Of a stretch of 44,552 nucleotides of DNA, positions 8,126 to 20,900 are shown one piece after another. How positions within the stretch are numbered: position 1 is the stretch's first letter; each line of letters begins with the position of its first letter. The stretch comes from Flammeovirgaceae bacterium (GTDB taxonomy: Bacteria; Bacteroidota; Bacteroidia; Cytophagales; Cyclobacteriaceae): NCBI GenBank assembly GCA_023251155.1, contig JAHEZH010000035.1, forward strand, positions 1 to 44,552, given 5' to 3'. The translations under genes were made by a program, and so were the position numbers. A model generated the notes under the pieces. It had not been told where the DNA came from and made no database searches. It saw only the letters and a list, made by a program, of their open reading frames with translations.

Positions 8126-8165
8126 ATTAAAATAAAACCCCGTCAGTTAGGTAGCTGACGGGGTT
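8126..8165 (-). terminator. Terminator hairpin between yidC and parA
   Basis: AACCCCGTCAG (8136-8146) pairs perfectly with CTGACGGGGTT (8155-8165), 11 bp around an eight-base loop. Read on the minus strand it is followed by GGGGTTTTATTTTAA, a T-rich run, so it should end the pyrG-yidC transcript. An A-rich run on the other side means it could also work weakly the other way. Confidence 0.85.
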
Positions 8166-8187
8166 CAAATATACATCTAACCTTCGC

Positions 8188-8243
8188 TCGTGGAACGTTC
8201 GTGAAACGTTAGTTATCCACGTTATTTCAACAGGTTATAAACA
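8188..8243. other. Candidate origin/partition site: parS-like half-sites and DnaA-box-like sequences
   Basis: Two 11-mers sit head to tail: TCGTGGAACGT (8188-8198) and TCGTGAAACGT (8199-8209). GTGGAAC and GTGAAAC are the two common half-sites of the parS palindrome, here in direct rather than inverted orientation. Immediately after come TTATCCACG (8213-8221, one mismatch to the DnaA box TTATCCACA), TTATTTCAACA (8222-8232) and TTATAAACA (8235-8243). The site lies between yidC and parA, genes that flank the origin in many bacteria. The sequence resemblances are visible; that this is oriC or a ParB site is inference. There is no change of gene strand here, which is a point against an origin. Confidence 0.4.
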
Positions 8244-8264
8244 ATTGGGGAAAAAAGGCCATTA

Positions 8265-8298
8265 GACCACTGTCGACAGTCACCTGTCAGCGGTGGTC
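8265..8298 (-). terminator. Imperfect hairpin directly after yidC
   Basis: GACCACTG (8265-8272) pairs with CGGTGGTC (8291-8298, one G-T pair), and inside it GACAG (8275-8279) pairs with CTGTC (8284-8288) over a four-base loop. It begins six bases past the yidC stop. On the minus strand a T-run (8256-8251) follows about ten bases later, so it may be a first, weaker terminator or a 3'-end-stabilising structure. Confidence 0.5.
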
Positions 8299-8303
8299 CT
8301 TGA

Positions 8304-10100
8304 CTATTTATTCTTCTTCTTATTTTCTTCACTCGCTTTCATGGCTTCCTGTAGTTTACTCATGAATTTCGATTTGGTTCCGGTAGCGGCTCCCGATTCC
8401 ATCTTCTTGCGATGATCGGCCATTACTACTTTGATTTTCTCTTCATCCACAAAACGTTTGATGATGATCTGCTGAATGAAGGTTACCAGATTGGATACGA
8501 AGTAGTAGAAACTCAAACCGGCAGCAAACTTATTCAACACAAACATGAAGATGACCGGCATGATGTATCCCATGGATTTCATCGGGCCCTGTACCTGTGT
8601 GCTGATCTGGTTGTTTTGCCAGGTGGTGATTAATGTTGTAGCCGTCATCAGCAATACAAACAAACTCACGTGGCTGCCATAGAATGGAATAGCAAAAGGC
8701 AGATTCATGATGGAATCGTAAGTCGACAAGTCTTCGGCCCACAGGAAATGCTCCTGACGAAGGTCAATAGAGAAAGGGAAGAAGTAGAACATGGCAAACA
8801 GGATGGGCATCTGCAGTAACAGGGGTATACATCCGCTGAACGGACTTACTCCTACCTGCGAATACAGCTTCATCTGCTCTGCCTGTATCTGCGTCATGTT
8901 ATCACCGTACTTCTCTTTGATTAGATCCAGTTCGGGTTTTAATATTTTCATTTTCGCCATACCGATGTATGACTTGTAGGAGAGGGGGGATAAGATCAGC
9001 TTCACAATCAATACCAGCAGAATGATGATGATACCATAGTTGGTAATGAACTGCGCCAGGAACTTGAAGATCGGCATGATCAGGAATTTGTTCACCCAGA
9101 TTACCGGCGGCCATCCTAAAGGAAGGTTACGTGAGAACCCATCCGTTACATCTTTGATTACTTCATAGTCGTTAGGCCCAAAGAAGTAATTGAACTGTGC
9201 TTTGTCTGAAGTCACATCCTGCTTAGCAATGGAGAGCTTAATAACGGCATCTTTTACTGTGGATGAATCAATCGGATTGGTTACTACCGTGCTTACCTCT
9301 GACTTGGAAAAACTGTTTTTAGCAATGATGGAGCTGATGAAAAATTTCTGACGGATAGCGACCCATTTTACAGGTGTCGTAGAGGTTTCTACAGCGTAGT
9401 CTTTGGGGGACTCGATGTCTTCAAACGAACCTGCAGTGGTGTAGTAGTTCAGTGATGTTCTGGTGCGGCTATCTTCAATGTCTTTTTCCTGCAAAGGAAT
9501 CTGATCGTTCCATTGGTAAGTGAGCTCTTCATTGTTCAGGCCAGTCACTCCCTGCGCCTGTAGCTTATAACCTATCTGGTATCCGGAAGCAGGTATGGAA
9601 TACACATGACGCAGATATGCACTTTCACTTAGCTTGGCGGTGTAATTGATGATGGTGGTATCGCCTTTTTTCTCTGTAGAGTATTGGTAGAACAAGCGAT
9701 AGAGATCGATATTTTTACCTTCATACTGTGTCTTCAGTGTAAACTGGTTGGACGCCGGAGTCACCAGGTAAAGCGGCTTCTGTGTATAGGTCTTGAACTT
9801 CTTTAACTCCACCTGCCTGATTTTTCCGTTGTTTGAAAACGTAATGGCAAGGTCCGCGTTCTCGATCTTCACTTCTTCTTCGTTTCCAGTAAGGTAAGAC
9901 GAAAGCTGACCGTACTGACGAATGAGTGAACTGTCTGCTACTGCCTGTGTCGCTGAGTCTTTTAAAACGATAGTCGTATCCTTTGCCGTTACCTGTGCAG
10001 GTACGGGAACCTCCTGCTTTGGTGAAGGGGAGAAGAAATTGAAATAGATTAAAAGTAAAGCTGCGATGAGCGTTAAACCTATGGCTGAATTGCGATCCAT
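8304..10100 (-). CDS. yidC: Membrane protein insertase YidC
   Basis: Inserts and folds inner-membrane proteins, alone or with SecYEG. 598 residues, normal for Bacteroidota. Seen: N-terminal anchor SAIGLTLIAALLLIYFNFF (5-23); a large periplasmic beta-domain (about 60-345) with YQIGYKL and the WVAIRQKFFISSII segment; then the conserved insertase core with WPPVIWVNKFLIMPIFKFL, NYGIIIILLVLIVKLILSPL, KPELDLIKEKYGDN, GCIPLLLQMPILFAMFYFF, and the last two helices near GYIMPVIFMFVLNKFAAGLS and the following segment. The C-terminus is highly basic (EENKKKNK), probably ribosome-contacting. It follows pyrG by 24 bp and is likely in the same transcript, ended by the hairpins just downstream. Confidence 0.97.
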   Translation of the reverse strand: MDRNSAIGLTLIAALLLIYFNFFSPSPKQEVPVPAQVTAKDTTIVLKDSATQAVADSSLIRQYGQLSSYLTGNEEEVKIENADLAITFSNNGKIRQVELKKFKTYTQKPLYLVTPASNQFTLKTQYEGKNIDLYRLFYQYSTEKKGDTTIINYTAKLSESAYLRHVYSIPASGYQIGYKLQAQGVTGLNNEELTYQWNDQIPLQEKDIEDSRTRTSLNYYTTAGSFEDIESPKDYAVETSTTPVKWVAIRQKFFISSIIAKNSFSKSEVSTVVTNPIDSSTVKDAVIKLSIAKQDVTSDKAQFNYFFGPNDYEVIKDVTDGFSRNLPLGWPPVIWVNKFLIMPIFKFLAQFITNYGIIIILLVLIVKLILSPLSYKSYIGMAKMKILKPELDLIKEKYGDNMTQIQAEQMKLYSQVGVSPFSGCIPLLLQMPILFAMFYFFPFSIDLRQEHFLWAEDLSTYDSIMNLPFAIPFYGSHVSLFVLLMTATTLITTWQNNQISTQVQGPMKSMGYIMPVIFMFVLNKFAAGLSFYYFVSNLVTFIQQIIIKRFVDEEKIKVVMADHRKKMESGAATGTKSKFMSKLQEAMKASEENKKKNK

Positions 10101-10124
10101 TGTGTTACTTAAGAATAAAGAAAA

Positions 10125-11744
10125 TTATAATGCGGACTTTTTACTGTTCAATGCCGCTTCGACAAACTTCACGAACAGCGGATGCGGATTGAGAACGGTA
10201 CTCTTCAACTCCGGGTGATACTGGACCCCTACAAACCACGGATGATCTTTCAGTTCCACGATTTCAACCAAACCTGTGTCCGGATTGACACCGGTGGCTT
10301 TTAAGCCGGCTTCTTCGATCTGCTCCAGGTATTTGTTGTTGAATTCGTAACGATGGCGATGGCGTTCCTGAATCATCGTATCGCCATATATGTTAAACGC
10401 CCGGGTTCCTTTTTTAATCTTGCATCCATAAGCACCAAGACGCATTGTACCGCCTTTTGTTGTAATCTTTTTTTGTTCCTCCATCATATCGATGACCGGA
10501 TGCTTTGTTTTTGGATTTAATTCAGTGGTGCTGGCATCCAGCCCGAGTACATTGCGGGCAAACTCTACCACCGAGCACTGCATTCCTAAACAGATTCCCA
10601 GAAAAGGAACTTTGTTCTCTCGCACATACTGAATAGCAGCGATCTTCCCTTCCAGGCCACGCTCTCCGAAGCCGGGGGCAACCAAAACCGCATCCATTTC
10701 GCCCAAAATATCCTTCACACTTTCTTTGCTGATGTCTTCCGAAGAAATCCATTTCAAAGAAACCTTACAGTCATTTTCGGCACCGGCGTGGATGAACGCT
10801 TCCGCAATGGATTTGTAGGCATCCGGCAAGGAAACGTATTTGCCGACCAGGCCAATCTTCACTTCTTCAATCGGGTTTTTCAACTTGCCCAGGAAGGCTT
10901 TCCATTGCTCGAGGTCGGGTTCCTGTTTAGCCGTTACTTTCAGTTTAGCCAATACACGCTCATCCAGTTTTTCCTTTCTCATCAGGAGAGGAACGGCATA
11001 GATGGTGTCTGCATCAATGGCTTCGATGACGGAATTGAGGTTGACATTGCAGAACAGCGCCAGTTTCTTTCTTAATTCCAGCGGAAGCGGATGCTCCGTA
11101 CGACAAACCAGAATATCGGGTTGGATACCGTACGAAAGCAGCTCTTTAACAGAGTGTTGGGTAGGTTTTGTTTTTAATTCTTTGGCCGCGCTCAGGTAGG
11201 GGATAAGCGTAAGGTGAATCACCAACGCATTGTTAGCTCCTAAGTCCCATCGCACCTGGCGTACCGCTTCGACAAATGGCAGTGATTCGATATCACCTAC
11301 TGAACCACCAATCTCGGTGATGATGAAATCATACTGGCCACTTTCCCCCAGTTGGAAGATGTTACGCTTGATTTCGTCTGTAATGTGGGGTACTACCTGA
11401 ACGGTTTTACCTAAATACTCCCCGCTGCGCTCTTTGGTGATCACATTATTATAAATACGCCCCGTGGTGATGTTGTTGGCGCGCGAGGTAGGGATATTCA
11501 GAAAGCGCTCATAATGACCAAGATCCAAGTCCGCTTCGGCACCATCGTCAGTTACATAACACTCACCATGTTCATACGGATTGAGGGTACCCGGATCGAT
11601 GTTGATGTAGGGATCGAACTTTTGAATAGTAACAGAAAAACCCCTGGCTTGCAGAAGTTTAGCTAAGGAAGCAGCGATGATACCTTTTCCCAATGAGGAG
11701 GTAACGCCACCGGTGACGAAAATATACTTGGCCGTAGAAGACAT
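10125..11744 (-). CDS. pyrG: CTP synthase
   Basis: Makes CTP from UTP, ATP and glutamine. 539 residues, family length. Amidoligase domain (1-270) with [17 protein letters not shown] at 6-22 (ATP loop) and the [19 protein letters not shown] segment (42-60); glutamine amidotransferase domain (about 295-535) with the nucleophile C385 in GICLGMQ and the triad partners H510 and E512 in QYHPEL. The ATG at 11744 gives the standard N-terminus. The promoter at 11768-11797 leaves a leader of only about 17 bases. It is divergent from the giant adhesin gene, 199 bp away. CTP is also the ligand of ParB, encoded downstream, though that link may be chance. Confidence 0.98.
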   Translation of the reverse strand: MSSTAKYIFVTGGVTSSLGKGIIAASLAKLLQARGFSVTIQKFDPYINIDPGTLNPYEHGECYVTDDGAEADLDLGHYERFLNIPTSRANNITTGRIYNNVITKERSGEYLGKTVQVVPHITDEIKRNIFQLGESGQYDFIITEIGGSVGDIESLPFVEAVRQVRWDLGANNALVIHLTLIPYLSAAKELKTKPTQHSVKELLSYGIQPDILVCRTEHPLPLELRKKLALFCNVNLNSVIEAIDADTIYAVPLLMRKEKLDERVLAKLKVTAKQEPDLEQWKAFLGKLKNPIEEVKIGLVGKYVSLPDAYKSIAEAFIHAGAENDCKVSLKWISSEDISKESVKDILGEMDAVLVAPGFGERGLEGKIAAIQYVRENKVPFLGICLGMQCSVVEFARNVLGLDASTTELNPKTKHPVIDMMEEQKKITTKGGTMRLGAYGCKIKKGTRAFNIYGDTMIQERHRHRYEFNNKYLEQIEEAGLKATGVNPDTGLVEIVELKDHPWFVGVQYHPELKSTVLNPHPLFVKFVEAALNSKKSAL

Positions 11745-11767
11745 TTGGGATTTGAAAAATTCGGGTG

Positions 11768-11797
11768 CAAAGGTAGCCCTTTTGCACTCTTAACAAA
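11768..11797 (-). promoter_or_regulatory. Bacteroidota-type promoter of pyrG
   Basis: On the minus strand TACCTTTG (11775-11768) matches the -7 consensus TAnnTTTG exactly, and TTTG (11797-11794) lies 18 bases upstream in the -33 position. The predicted start of transcription is near 11761. The -7 element also sits in the inverted repeat GTGCAAA/TTTGCAC (11766-11786), a possible operator or leader hairpin. Confidence 0.75.
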
Positions 11798-11943
11798 CCT
11801 ACGTTTTGGCAAATATTTCGTTTTTGACGAATTTATGAATAAGTTTGGTGTTACGTGTCGTGATGAATTTGGTTACATTTTTCTCGCCATATGTATTTAA
11901 AAAAGTTGCCGGATAATTATAAATATATAGTCGAACTCTACCG

Positions 11944-14900
11944 ATGATTAGATTTTTAAAGATTGCAGTCTTAAGCTTTTCTTTTTTATTCATTTCAAAT
12001 TGGCTTTTCGGGCAGGCAAGTGTTGTTAATAATGGAAACTTTCCGCGACATGAGACGCTGGACCAGCATACCATAGAAGTTCGGTTCACTCAGGCTATTA
12101 CAGGTACAGCAACCGCGACTGACTGGACGGTTCGAATTAATGGTACCCCGGTAACAATTAACTCTGCAACAAGAATAAATTCTTTTGATGTAGCTATTGT
12201 ATTTCAGGCTTCAGATGTAAATCCAGGTCAAAATTTTCTTTTGCCGGGACAAACGCTTTCTGTCAGATTTATTAACTCTTCTGGAAGCATAACTACCCTT
12301 GCTGGAGGCGCCCCGGCAAACTCATCTGGTGGGTTCATCACTTCCGTTAATAAAGTTGTGGCTGATTGTTCGGATATCGCTTTTTTGCAGCAAGGCTTAA
12401 TTACTCTTCCCGTGGCAAAAACACCTGATATATGCTCACCGGTAGTCGAGGATTTTACCCAGTACCAATATTATCTTAGTTTGAGGGTTAGAAATAGCGC
12501 TGCTTATGCTGGAGGAAATCTCATTCACCAAATTAACTGGGGTGATGGTGTGACTACAAATGAGGTCTCTTATACCTCCGATAGTGATGGTGTTCCATCC
12601 GCTGCCTTTTATGTTCAAACTGCGTTTGGTCTTGGTAATCCAGGTGTGATTATGACCAGTCGTCCTACTCATAATTATCCGGCTACGTTACCATTAACCG
12701 GAGGTGATTGTAGCTGGAATGCTACCGTTACACCTGTTTTGAATTTCGCAGCATTCACTGCTTGTTCGGGTGAAACAAAAACGACCAACTTTGCAACGTA
12801 TGATACAGATAACAAAAATACAGGTGCTCTAAACCTTCCACCATTCCCTTTACCTACCTCAAATCTGGTCTGTAGGGGTACGAATGTAGGAATGCAATTT
12901 TCTGATAATACTTTGCTAAACTGTCGCCTAGCGGTGGAACCAACTGTACCTAACCAAAGGGCCAGAGCTATACGCTTTACTTATGGTAGTACTAATTTCG
13001 GAGGAGTGGGCAATGTGCCTGATATCCGTATTACTTTACCAACTGGAGTTTATGGAGCTCAGCCAAGCATTCCGATTACTAACAATGATGCCACGGGAAC
13101 CTTGATTTATCCTGGAGGATATTTTCCTACCAACTTAGGCCCATCTGATGGTAATGGAGTTATTATTTTACCAGCATCTGTAACAGTGGCAACTGCACTC
13201 ACGTATGCAGCCCAGATCACTACTTTGGATCCGACTAAACAAGTAGTCGGTCAGCGTTTCTATATACGAATGGAGTATTGGGATGTTTGTAATCCCTATG
13301 ATCCACTGTCACCTGCCACCCTTGCCAATGCAGAAAGTATTGAGAATTATGTTGAAATCATTACTAAGCCAACTACTCCAGTAGCTAACAATAAAGAATT
13401 TTGTGCAGGAACCACCCTTAATCCAGCTACCGCTACCTGTGCGGCAAGTACTGCTGCCAATCAATTGATTTCATTTGAACTTACAGCGGCCAGTGTTACC
13501 GGAAGCACTGCTATTAACTGGTATTTTGGAAATCCAGCTTCTGGTGGCGTTTTGCTTACTAACAGTTACGGCACCAACTGTCGCTTTTTCCGATCGGGTG
13601 CCTTGTCGAGTACAGGTGCTCAGGGATCCATGCGATCAGCCATGGCGGCAGGAACTCCAGGCGTTTATTCGCTTTGGGCTACGTACAGTATAGCCAACGG
13701 TTGTATCAGTGACCCGGTGGAAGCCAAGTTAACCGTGAGGCCTACTTTAACCGCACCTGCTGCACCAACCGGAATTGGAAATATATGTAACGGAAGTTCA
13801 GCCGTTTATACGTTGGCCAGTGCTCCATTGGACAGGACTATCCCTACAGGAACGATCACCAACACTGCGAACGTTGTCTTTCCAACAGAGTATTTATGGA
13901 CTGGTTCTGCTGCGGATGTTACCTTTGGCACCAATCCTTCTACAGTAGATAATATAACAGCTACTTTTAATATCGCGACACAGCCACCTACCTCTACTCC
14001 CCGTGGTATAGGTGCTGCCCTGCAATACCGCACTGCTACAAACAACTCAACGAACAACCGATGTACCACCACACCTAACAATAACCTTACTGTTAATGTT
14101 TTCGGAGTAACGGTTGGAGGAACCGTTAGTGCTGATCAATCCATTTGTAATGGTTCGCCCTTTGCCACGCTCACACTTACCGGACAAAGAGGAAATGTAA
14201 TACGGTGGGAGAGAACAGGTCCGGGAGGGTTAGCAACTATTTCACATACAGGCACAACGTTAACCTCAGCTACAGAGCCTTTTCCTCCTAATGGTCCGGG
14301 TGTGTATACTTACTATGCCGTGCTACAAAATGCCTCAGGCGGACCTTGTGGAGTGGTAAATAGTGCACCTGCTACGATTACGGTAAATCCCATCCCACCC
14401 AAACCAACCATTACGCAAGGTGCAGGTAGTGCTGGGCTAGCCATTTGTGAAAACGGAGCGGATCAGGTGGTTTTACAATCGGACAACGTGGGGGGTATAG
14501 GAGCAACTTATAAATGGTTCAAAGGAGCAACATTAGTTCAGAACTCTTCCAGTAATACACTTACGCTAGATACCAGCGCAGAAAGCGGCAGCTATACCGT
14601 TCAATTGGTTGGTCCGGCACCTACAGCCTGCCCAGGACCATTATCGGATCCAGTGGCTGTTGTTATCAGTCCTCTTCCTACAGTGTCGAATGCCACAGGT
14701 GGAGGCGCAGTGTGTAGCGGTCTCCCCGCTCCTGATATTCAGTTTACGTTTACAGGTGCCACCAATTTCGACTTCACCATAGAAGTAGCTTCTACTCCAG
14801 ATGTGCCGGATATCGTAGTTACAGGCCACACTTCTAATACCTACACTATTGTTGCTCCTAATCCTACTGTGACCACCACCTACCGGGTGATTGCTTTAAA

Positions 14901-17900
14901 GGACGGTAATGGTTGTGTTGCGACTGTATTAGGAGGAACGCGTACGGTTACGATCGGAGGAACTGCGCCTACTTTAGATACACCTCCTTCACTTTCTCCT
15001 GTTTCTGCCTGTGATGATGGTGCTGCTACAACTAATCCGCAATTGTCGTTCAGTCTTGATGCAGCCTCTGCCTCCACAAACGGATTCACCCTTAATTATA
15101 CGATTGATGGATCCGCTATCCGAAGCAAGACATTCAACACCAATGCAGCAGGCGATCCTACGGCACCAATTATATTTGCAGATACAGAACTTAACAATTC
15201 AGGCCCGCATACGGTCAGAATTGTTTCAATAGTTTCTCCAGCTACCTGCCAGCGACTTGTTAATATTGATCTTAGCTTTACTGTAAATCCTCGTCCTGCG
15301 GCACCGACTGGTGCTACCAATAATACCGTTTGCTCGGATGCATCAGTAGGTGTTCCATTATCGGTAGCCGATCCTGGCTTTGGATTTGAAATCGCATGGT
15401 CAACCGGTTCGACTTTTGCCGCTGTTACAGCAGGAGATGGTACAGTAGGAGGGTCACGAAATTCGACTTTTACCCCTGCAGCAGTTGCTGCGGTAACTTT
15501 TTACGCATTTAAATTAGATTTGTTAACCTCCTGCCTCAGTTCAACCGGTGTAGCAGTGCAACAACAGGTAGATGTTAAGCCCACTGCAGCTGCAGCCGGA
15601 GCCGATCAGCCTTTTCTGTGTGGAACCACTGCTACGATGGCAGCTACGGCAGCCGATAATGGAGGAACAGGTACCTGGACAGTAGTTACTCCGGGATATC
15701 CTGGTATCAGCATCACCAATACCCACCTGCGTAATACGACCGTAACGAACCTTCCTCAAGACGTTCCCAATGGTTCTCCTATTGCAATAACGCTTAAGTG
15801 GACCGTAGCAAGTAATAAAGGAGTTTGTGCCACTACGGATGATGATGTTGTGCTGACTATTAACCCGCTTCCCAAAGCCTTGGATCCAGCCCCTGTACTA
15901 TGTGCCGACGTAGCAGGTGGTACCACAGTATCCGGTGTTGTCCTTTCTTCATATAACGATAGGGTAACCGATATTGGCGGCTCCACAAACAGAACGGTAA
16001 CCTATTATTCCAATTCCGCAAGAACGGTTGTTGTCAGTACTCCACAGACATTTGCTACGGGCCAGGTTTTCTATACCCGTGTGCAGGATGCCACTACAGG
16101 TTGTTTGAAAGACGGTATCATTACCTTTACAGTAGAATCACTTCCGGCAGCAGTGCCCAACAAGGTATATCAGTTTTGCGAGAATACCGTAGGATCAAGC
16201 ACCGCCTCAGGAATCAATTTAGTGACATTAGTTAACCCCGATATCAGAGGTGGGGCGCCAGCCACTGCAGCCAACCGATTGATAGAATGGTTTGAAGATG
16301 CAGCTTTTACTACACCGATCCCCTCGGGTTCAGGTGTAGGAGAAGATCAGAATTATACTCTTGTAGGAATTGGCACAAAAACAATTTATGCACGGGTTAC
16401 CAATTTGTCTTCAGCAGCGACCACCCCTTCAGGGACTCCATCACGGTGTACGAACACAACTTCAGTTGATCTTATCTTAAATGCACGACCACTGAATAAT
16501 CCTATTCAGGACCCAAGTGGAGCTACACCCGCCTCCATTACGCTCTGTAAAAGTGTTTCGCCTTTACTCTTTAAAGTAGACGCAACCGTAACCCCGGGAT
16601 CTACATATACCTGGTCTGTGCCAACAGGACCTGGGCAATTTCAGTTAGTTGCCGGAGGGGGAACCAACTCTTCTAATTTCTTTGTGTTGGTCGCTTTTCC
16701 GAATCAGGTTTCGCCTCCTGGTTTACCTATTACAGTTCAGGAAACTATTAATGGATGCCCTGGAAACATTCAGACCATTACCGTTATCGTTGATGATAGC
16801 CCACCCGCCCCAACCATTATTGGCCCCAATAATGTGTGTGAGAATCAGACGGGAGTAAATTTCCAAATAGCAACACCTAACCCAACATCTACTTATACCT
16901 GGACACTCCCTCCATTGGCTGTTATCAGCGGAGGTAATGCATCAAAGAGTTCGATTTTTGTGGATTTCAATGTGTTTCCTGGTGATGTAACTGTTACCGA
17001 ATCAAATACAACAGGTTGTACAAGCCTCTCCGCTGCTCCGCATCCGGTGAATATGTTTGCCCGTCCCTTGATTACATCGGGCAATACTACCGTGTGTAGT
17101 GGAGTATCTCCCAGCAGCAATGGTTATGTATTAACTTCTTCTATTGGCGGATCGACATTTAACTGGCAGGTGGTATCGATAACAGGAAGCGTTATTGGTA
17201 CAGCAATCGGGAATACGGCAATCAACTCCCAGCTTACGGAATCGATTACCAATATTTCGGGATCAACGGCATTTGTAACCTATAGGGTTACTCCGATTGG
17301 TCCTGCACCTGGTAATTGCTCCGGGCCAACCACGGACATTGTAGTGACAATAAATCCTCAGCCAATTATTACCAGCCCTACCTCTAATATTATTTGCAGC
17401 AAAGGTACAGTAGCCCCCTTTACTGCTGATGTGATCGGAACCACTTTTACATGGACTGTTATTAACGTAACGGGGTCAGTAAGTGGCACTGCAATTGGAG
17501 ATAGCGGAGCTGGAAATATTAACCAGACTTTGGTCAATACTTCCGGTGCGAATGCCATTGTTACATACCGGGTGGTTCCAAAGAGCCCTCCACCATGTAT
17601 CGGAGCTTTCCAGGATATTGATGTGACCATAATATCGGAGCCTGTAATCACGAATTTACCTTCCAATGAAATTTGTAGCGGAAACACTCCGACACTTACA
17701 TTTACTTCCAATGTTCCGGGTAGTACATTTAGCTGGACTGTTATTGCTAAAGATCCGGCAATTACAGGCACAACCATCGGGAGTGCAGGAAGTGGAAATA
17801 TAAACCAGACGCTTTCAAACACTTCCGGAGCAATTGCAACGGTTACCTATCGGGTAATACCTACTGGGCCTTCACCTAATAATTGTGTTGGCGATTTTCA

Positions 17901-20900
17901 GGATGTAGTGATCACCGTAAATCCGCAACCCGTGATCACCAGCCCTTCCACGGCAGTGACTTGTAGTGGGTTTGCACCAACGGCCTTTGCGTTTACCAGC
18001 AATTTGTCAGGAAGCACTTTTTCATGGATAGTGACTAATATAACAGGAACTATCAGTGGTACGGCATTGGGCAATACGGGAACAGGTAATCTCAGTGAAG
18101 TGATTACTAACACCTCCGGAACCAATGCTACTGTTACTTACCGAGTAGTACCTGTCGGTCCGGCACCATCCAACTGTCCGGGGACTTTTCAGGATGTTGT
18201 TCTTACCATAGCTCCTCAGCCGGTGATGACCAGTGCAGCGTCCAATACCATATGTGGTGGAGGTGTGCCCACCCTGGTTTTTAGTTCCAATATTCCAGGA
18301 AGCACTTTTGGCTGGAAGGTGACAGGCATTTCCGGTACAGTAGGAGGTACAGCAGTAGGAGATAGCGGATCCGGAAATATTAATCAAACACTTACCAATA
18401 TATCAGGTTCGGCAGCTACCGTCACCTATGAAGTAATACCTACAGGTCCGAATCCAAATAATTGCGCGGGTGCACCACAGGTAGTAACAATTAATGTCAT
18501 TCCTCAGCCTGGTATGACCAGCCTGGCTTCAAATACGATCTGTAGTGGAAGCACACCAGGTATTGTATTCACATCGGATGTGCCAGGAAGTACATTCGCA
18601 TGGACAGTAACCGCCATCTCCGGAGGTGTGACGGGTACTTCAATTGGAAATACAGGATCAGGAAATATTCTACAGACACTTACCAATATTTCAGGAGTAG
18701 ATGGAACGGTAACTTACCAGGTTATTCCTACAAGCCCGTCTCCTGATAATTGTATTGGGTATCCGCAGGATGTTGTCATAACGGTTATATCGCAACCTGC
18801 CATGTCGAGCTCAACTACAAACACGATCTGCAGCGGATTAGCTCCAACACTGGTATTCAATTCTACAATTGCAGGAAGCACATTTGCCTGGGAAGTAATC
18901 GCTAAAAGCGGAGTAATAGGAGGAGCAACGATTGGAAATACAGGAAGTGGAAATATTTCTCAGGTATTGACGAATACTTCTGGTGTAAATGGTACCGTTA
19001 CCTATCGAGTTACCCCGACAGGACCAGCTCCGAATAACTGTGTTGGAGCATTTCAGGATGTGGTAATCACTATTAATCCAGAGCCTGTGATGACCAGTGC
19101 TGTGGCAGCTACCATTTGTAGTGGACGAGTACCAGGGATCACGTTTACAGCCAATGTGGCAAGTAGTACTTTTGCATGGAAAGTAACAGGAATAACCGGT
19201 ACAGTAGGTGGTGCTGCTTTTGGTGACACAGGAAGCGGAAATATCAGTCAGATTTTAACTAATCTGTCAGGTACAAATGCAACGGTTACATATGAGGTAA
19301 CTCCAACAGGACCTGGCCCAAGTAACTGTCCGGGTGCAGCTCAAACGGTGGTGGTTACTGTAGTTCCAGAACCAGTGATGACGAGCCCAACGGCCAATAC
19401 TATCTGCAGCGGCAGTACCCCAGGTGTTACATTTACAGCTAATGTTGCAGGAGGAACATTTGCTTGGAACGTAATTGGTATTACATCTAATGTCTCTGGT
19501 GCTACGGTTGGTAATTCAGGTATAGGAACAAGTATTAATCAAACCCTGATGAATACATCGGGATCGAATGGCACTGTTACTTATGAAGTAACGCCAACCG
19601 GACCGAATCCAAATGATTGTGTAGGAGCATCACAAGTAGTAACGATCACGGTCATATCGCAACCAGTAATGACCAGTACGAATGTTAATACGATATGCAG
19701 TGACTCCGCACCCACTTTAGCATTCGCTACCAATATCACCGGTAGCACTTATGTCTGGCAGGTAATCGCTATTGGGGGAAGTGTAGGAGGTACAACAATT
19801 GGCAGTTCAGGAGCAGGAGCTCTTAGTGAGGTGTTGACCAATACCTCCGGAGTAAATGGAACTGTTACTTACCGGGTGACACCAACAGGACCTGGTCCTA
19901 ATAATTGCGTTGGTGCTTCACAAGATGTGACCATCACTGTTATATCGAAACCGGTCATGACCAGTGCCTCTACGAATAGGATATGCAGTGGCAGTGCACC
20001 AAGCCTTGTATTTTCATCTAATATAATAGGTAGTTCGTATGCGTGGAAGGTGACTGGTATTACAGGGGGAGTAACAGGAACATCCATCGGCAATGCGGGA
20101 ACAGGAAATATTAGTGATGTATTGACTAATAAATCAGGGGCAACGGCAACCGTGACTTATGAAGTGACACCAACTGGCCCTGCAGCATCCAATTGTATTG
20201 GAGTACCTCAGAGTGTTGTGGTTACCGTTACTCCTCAACCGGTAATAACCAGTCCATTAACAGCCCGGATATGTAGCGGTTCAACACCGGCATCCACACT
20301 TACTTTTTCCTCTAACGTGGTAGGCAGCACTTTTGCATGGCAGGTTACTGCTATGAGTGCTTCTGTAACGGGTACTGCAGTAGGAAGTATTGGAGTGGGA
20401 AATATTGCGCATACCCTGAATAACACCAGCGGGTCAAACGGTACAGTTACCTATTCGGTAACTCCTACCGGACCTAGTCCTGATAATTGCACAGGCGATA
20501 CACAAATCGTAATTGTTACAGTGGTACCACAGCCAGCAATGACCAGCGCATCGTCGAAGACCATTTGTAGTGGAAATACTCCAGGGTTAACTTTTACTTC
20601 CAACGTGTCAGGCGCAACGTTTGCCTGGGAAGTGATTAATATTGCAGGAACCATTACAGGCACAGCTGTTGGAAACGTTGGTACAGGTGATATCACACAG
20701 GTCCTATCTAATATTTCCGGAACTTCCGGATCAGTTACCTACCGCGTAACACCTACCGGTCCAGCTACGGATAATTGTGTAGGAGCATCCCAGGACGTTG
20801 TCATCACCATAACACCTCAACCCGTAATGACCAGTCCAGCTACGGATAATATATGTAGTGGAAATACGCCAGCGGTAACATTCACCTCAAATGTATTGGG

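Noticed and set aside
11840..11847. TAAGTTTG as promoter of the giant adhesin gene
   Set aside because: It matches TAnnTTTG but has no TTG at the right distance and would leave a leader of about 90 bases; too weak to list, though no better candidate was found.
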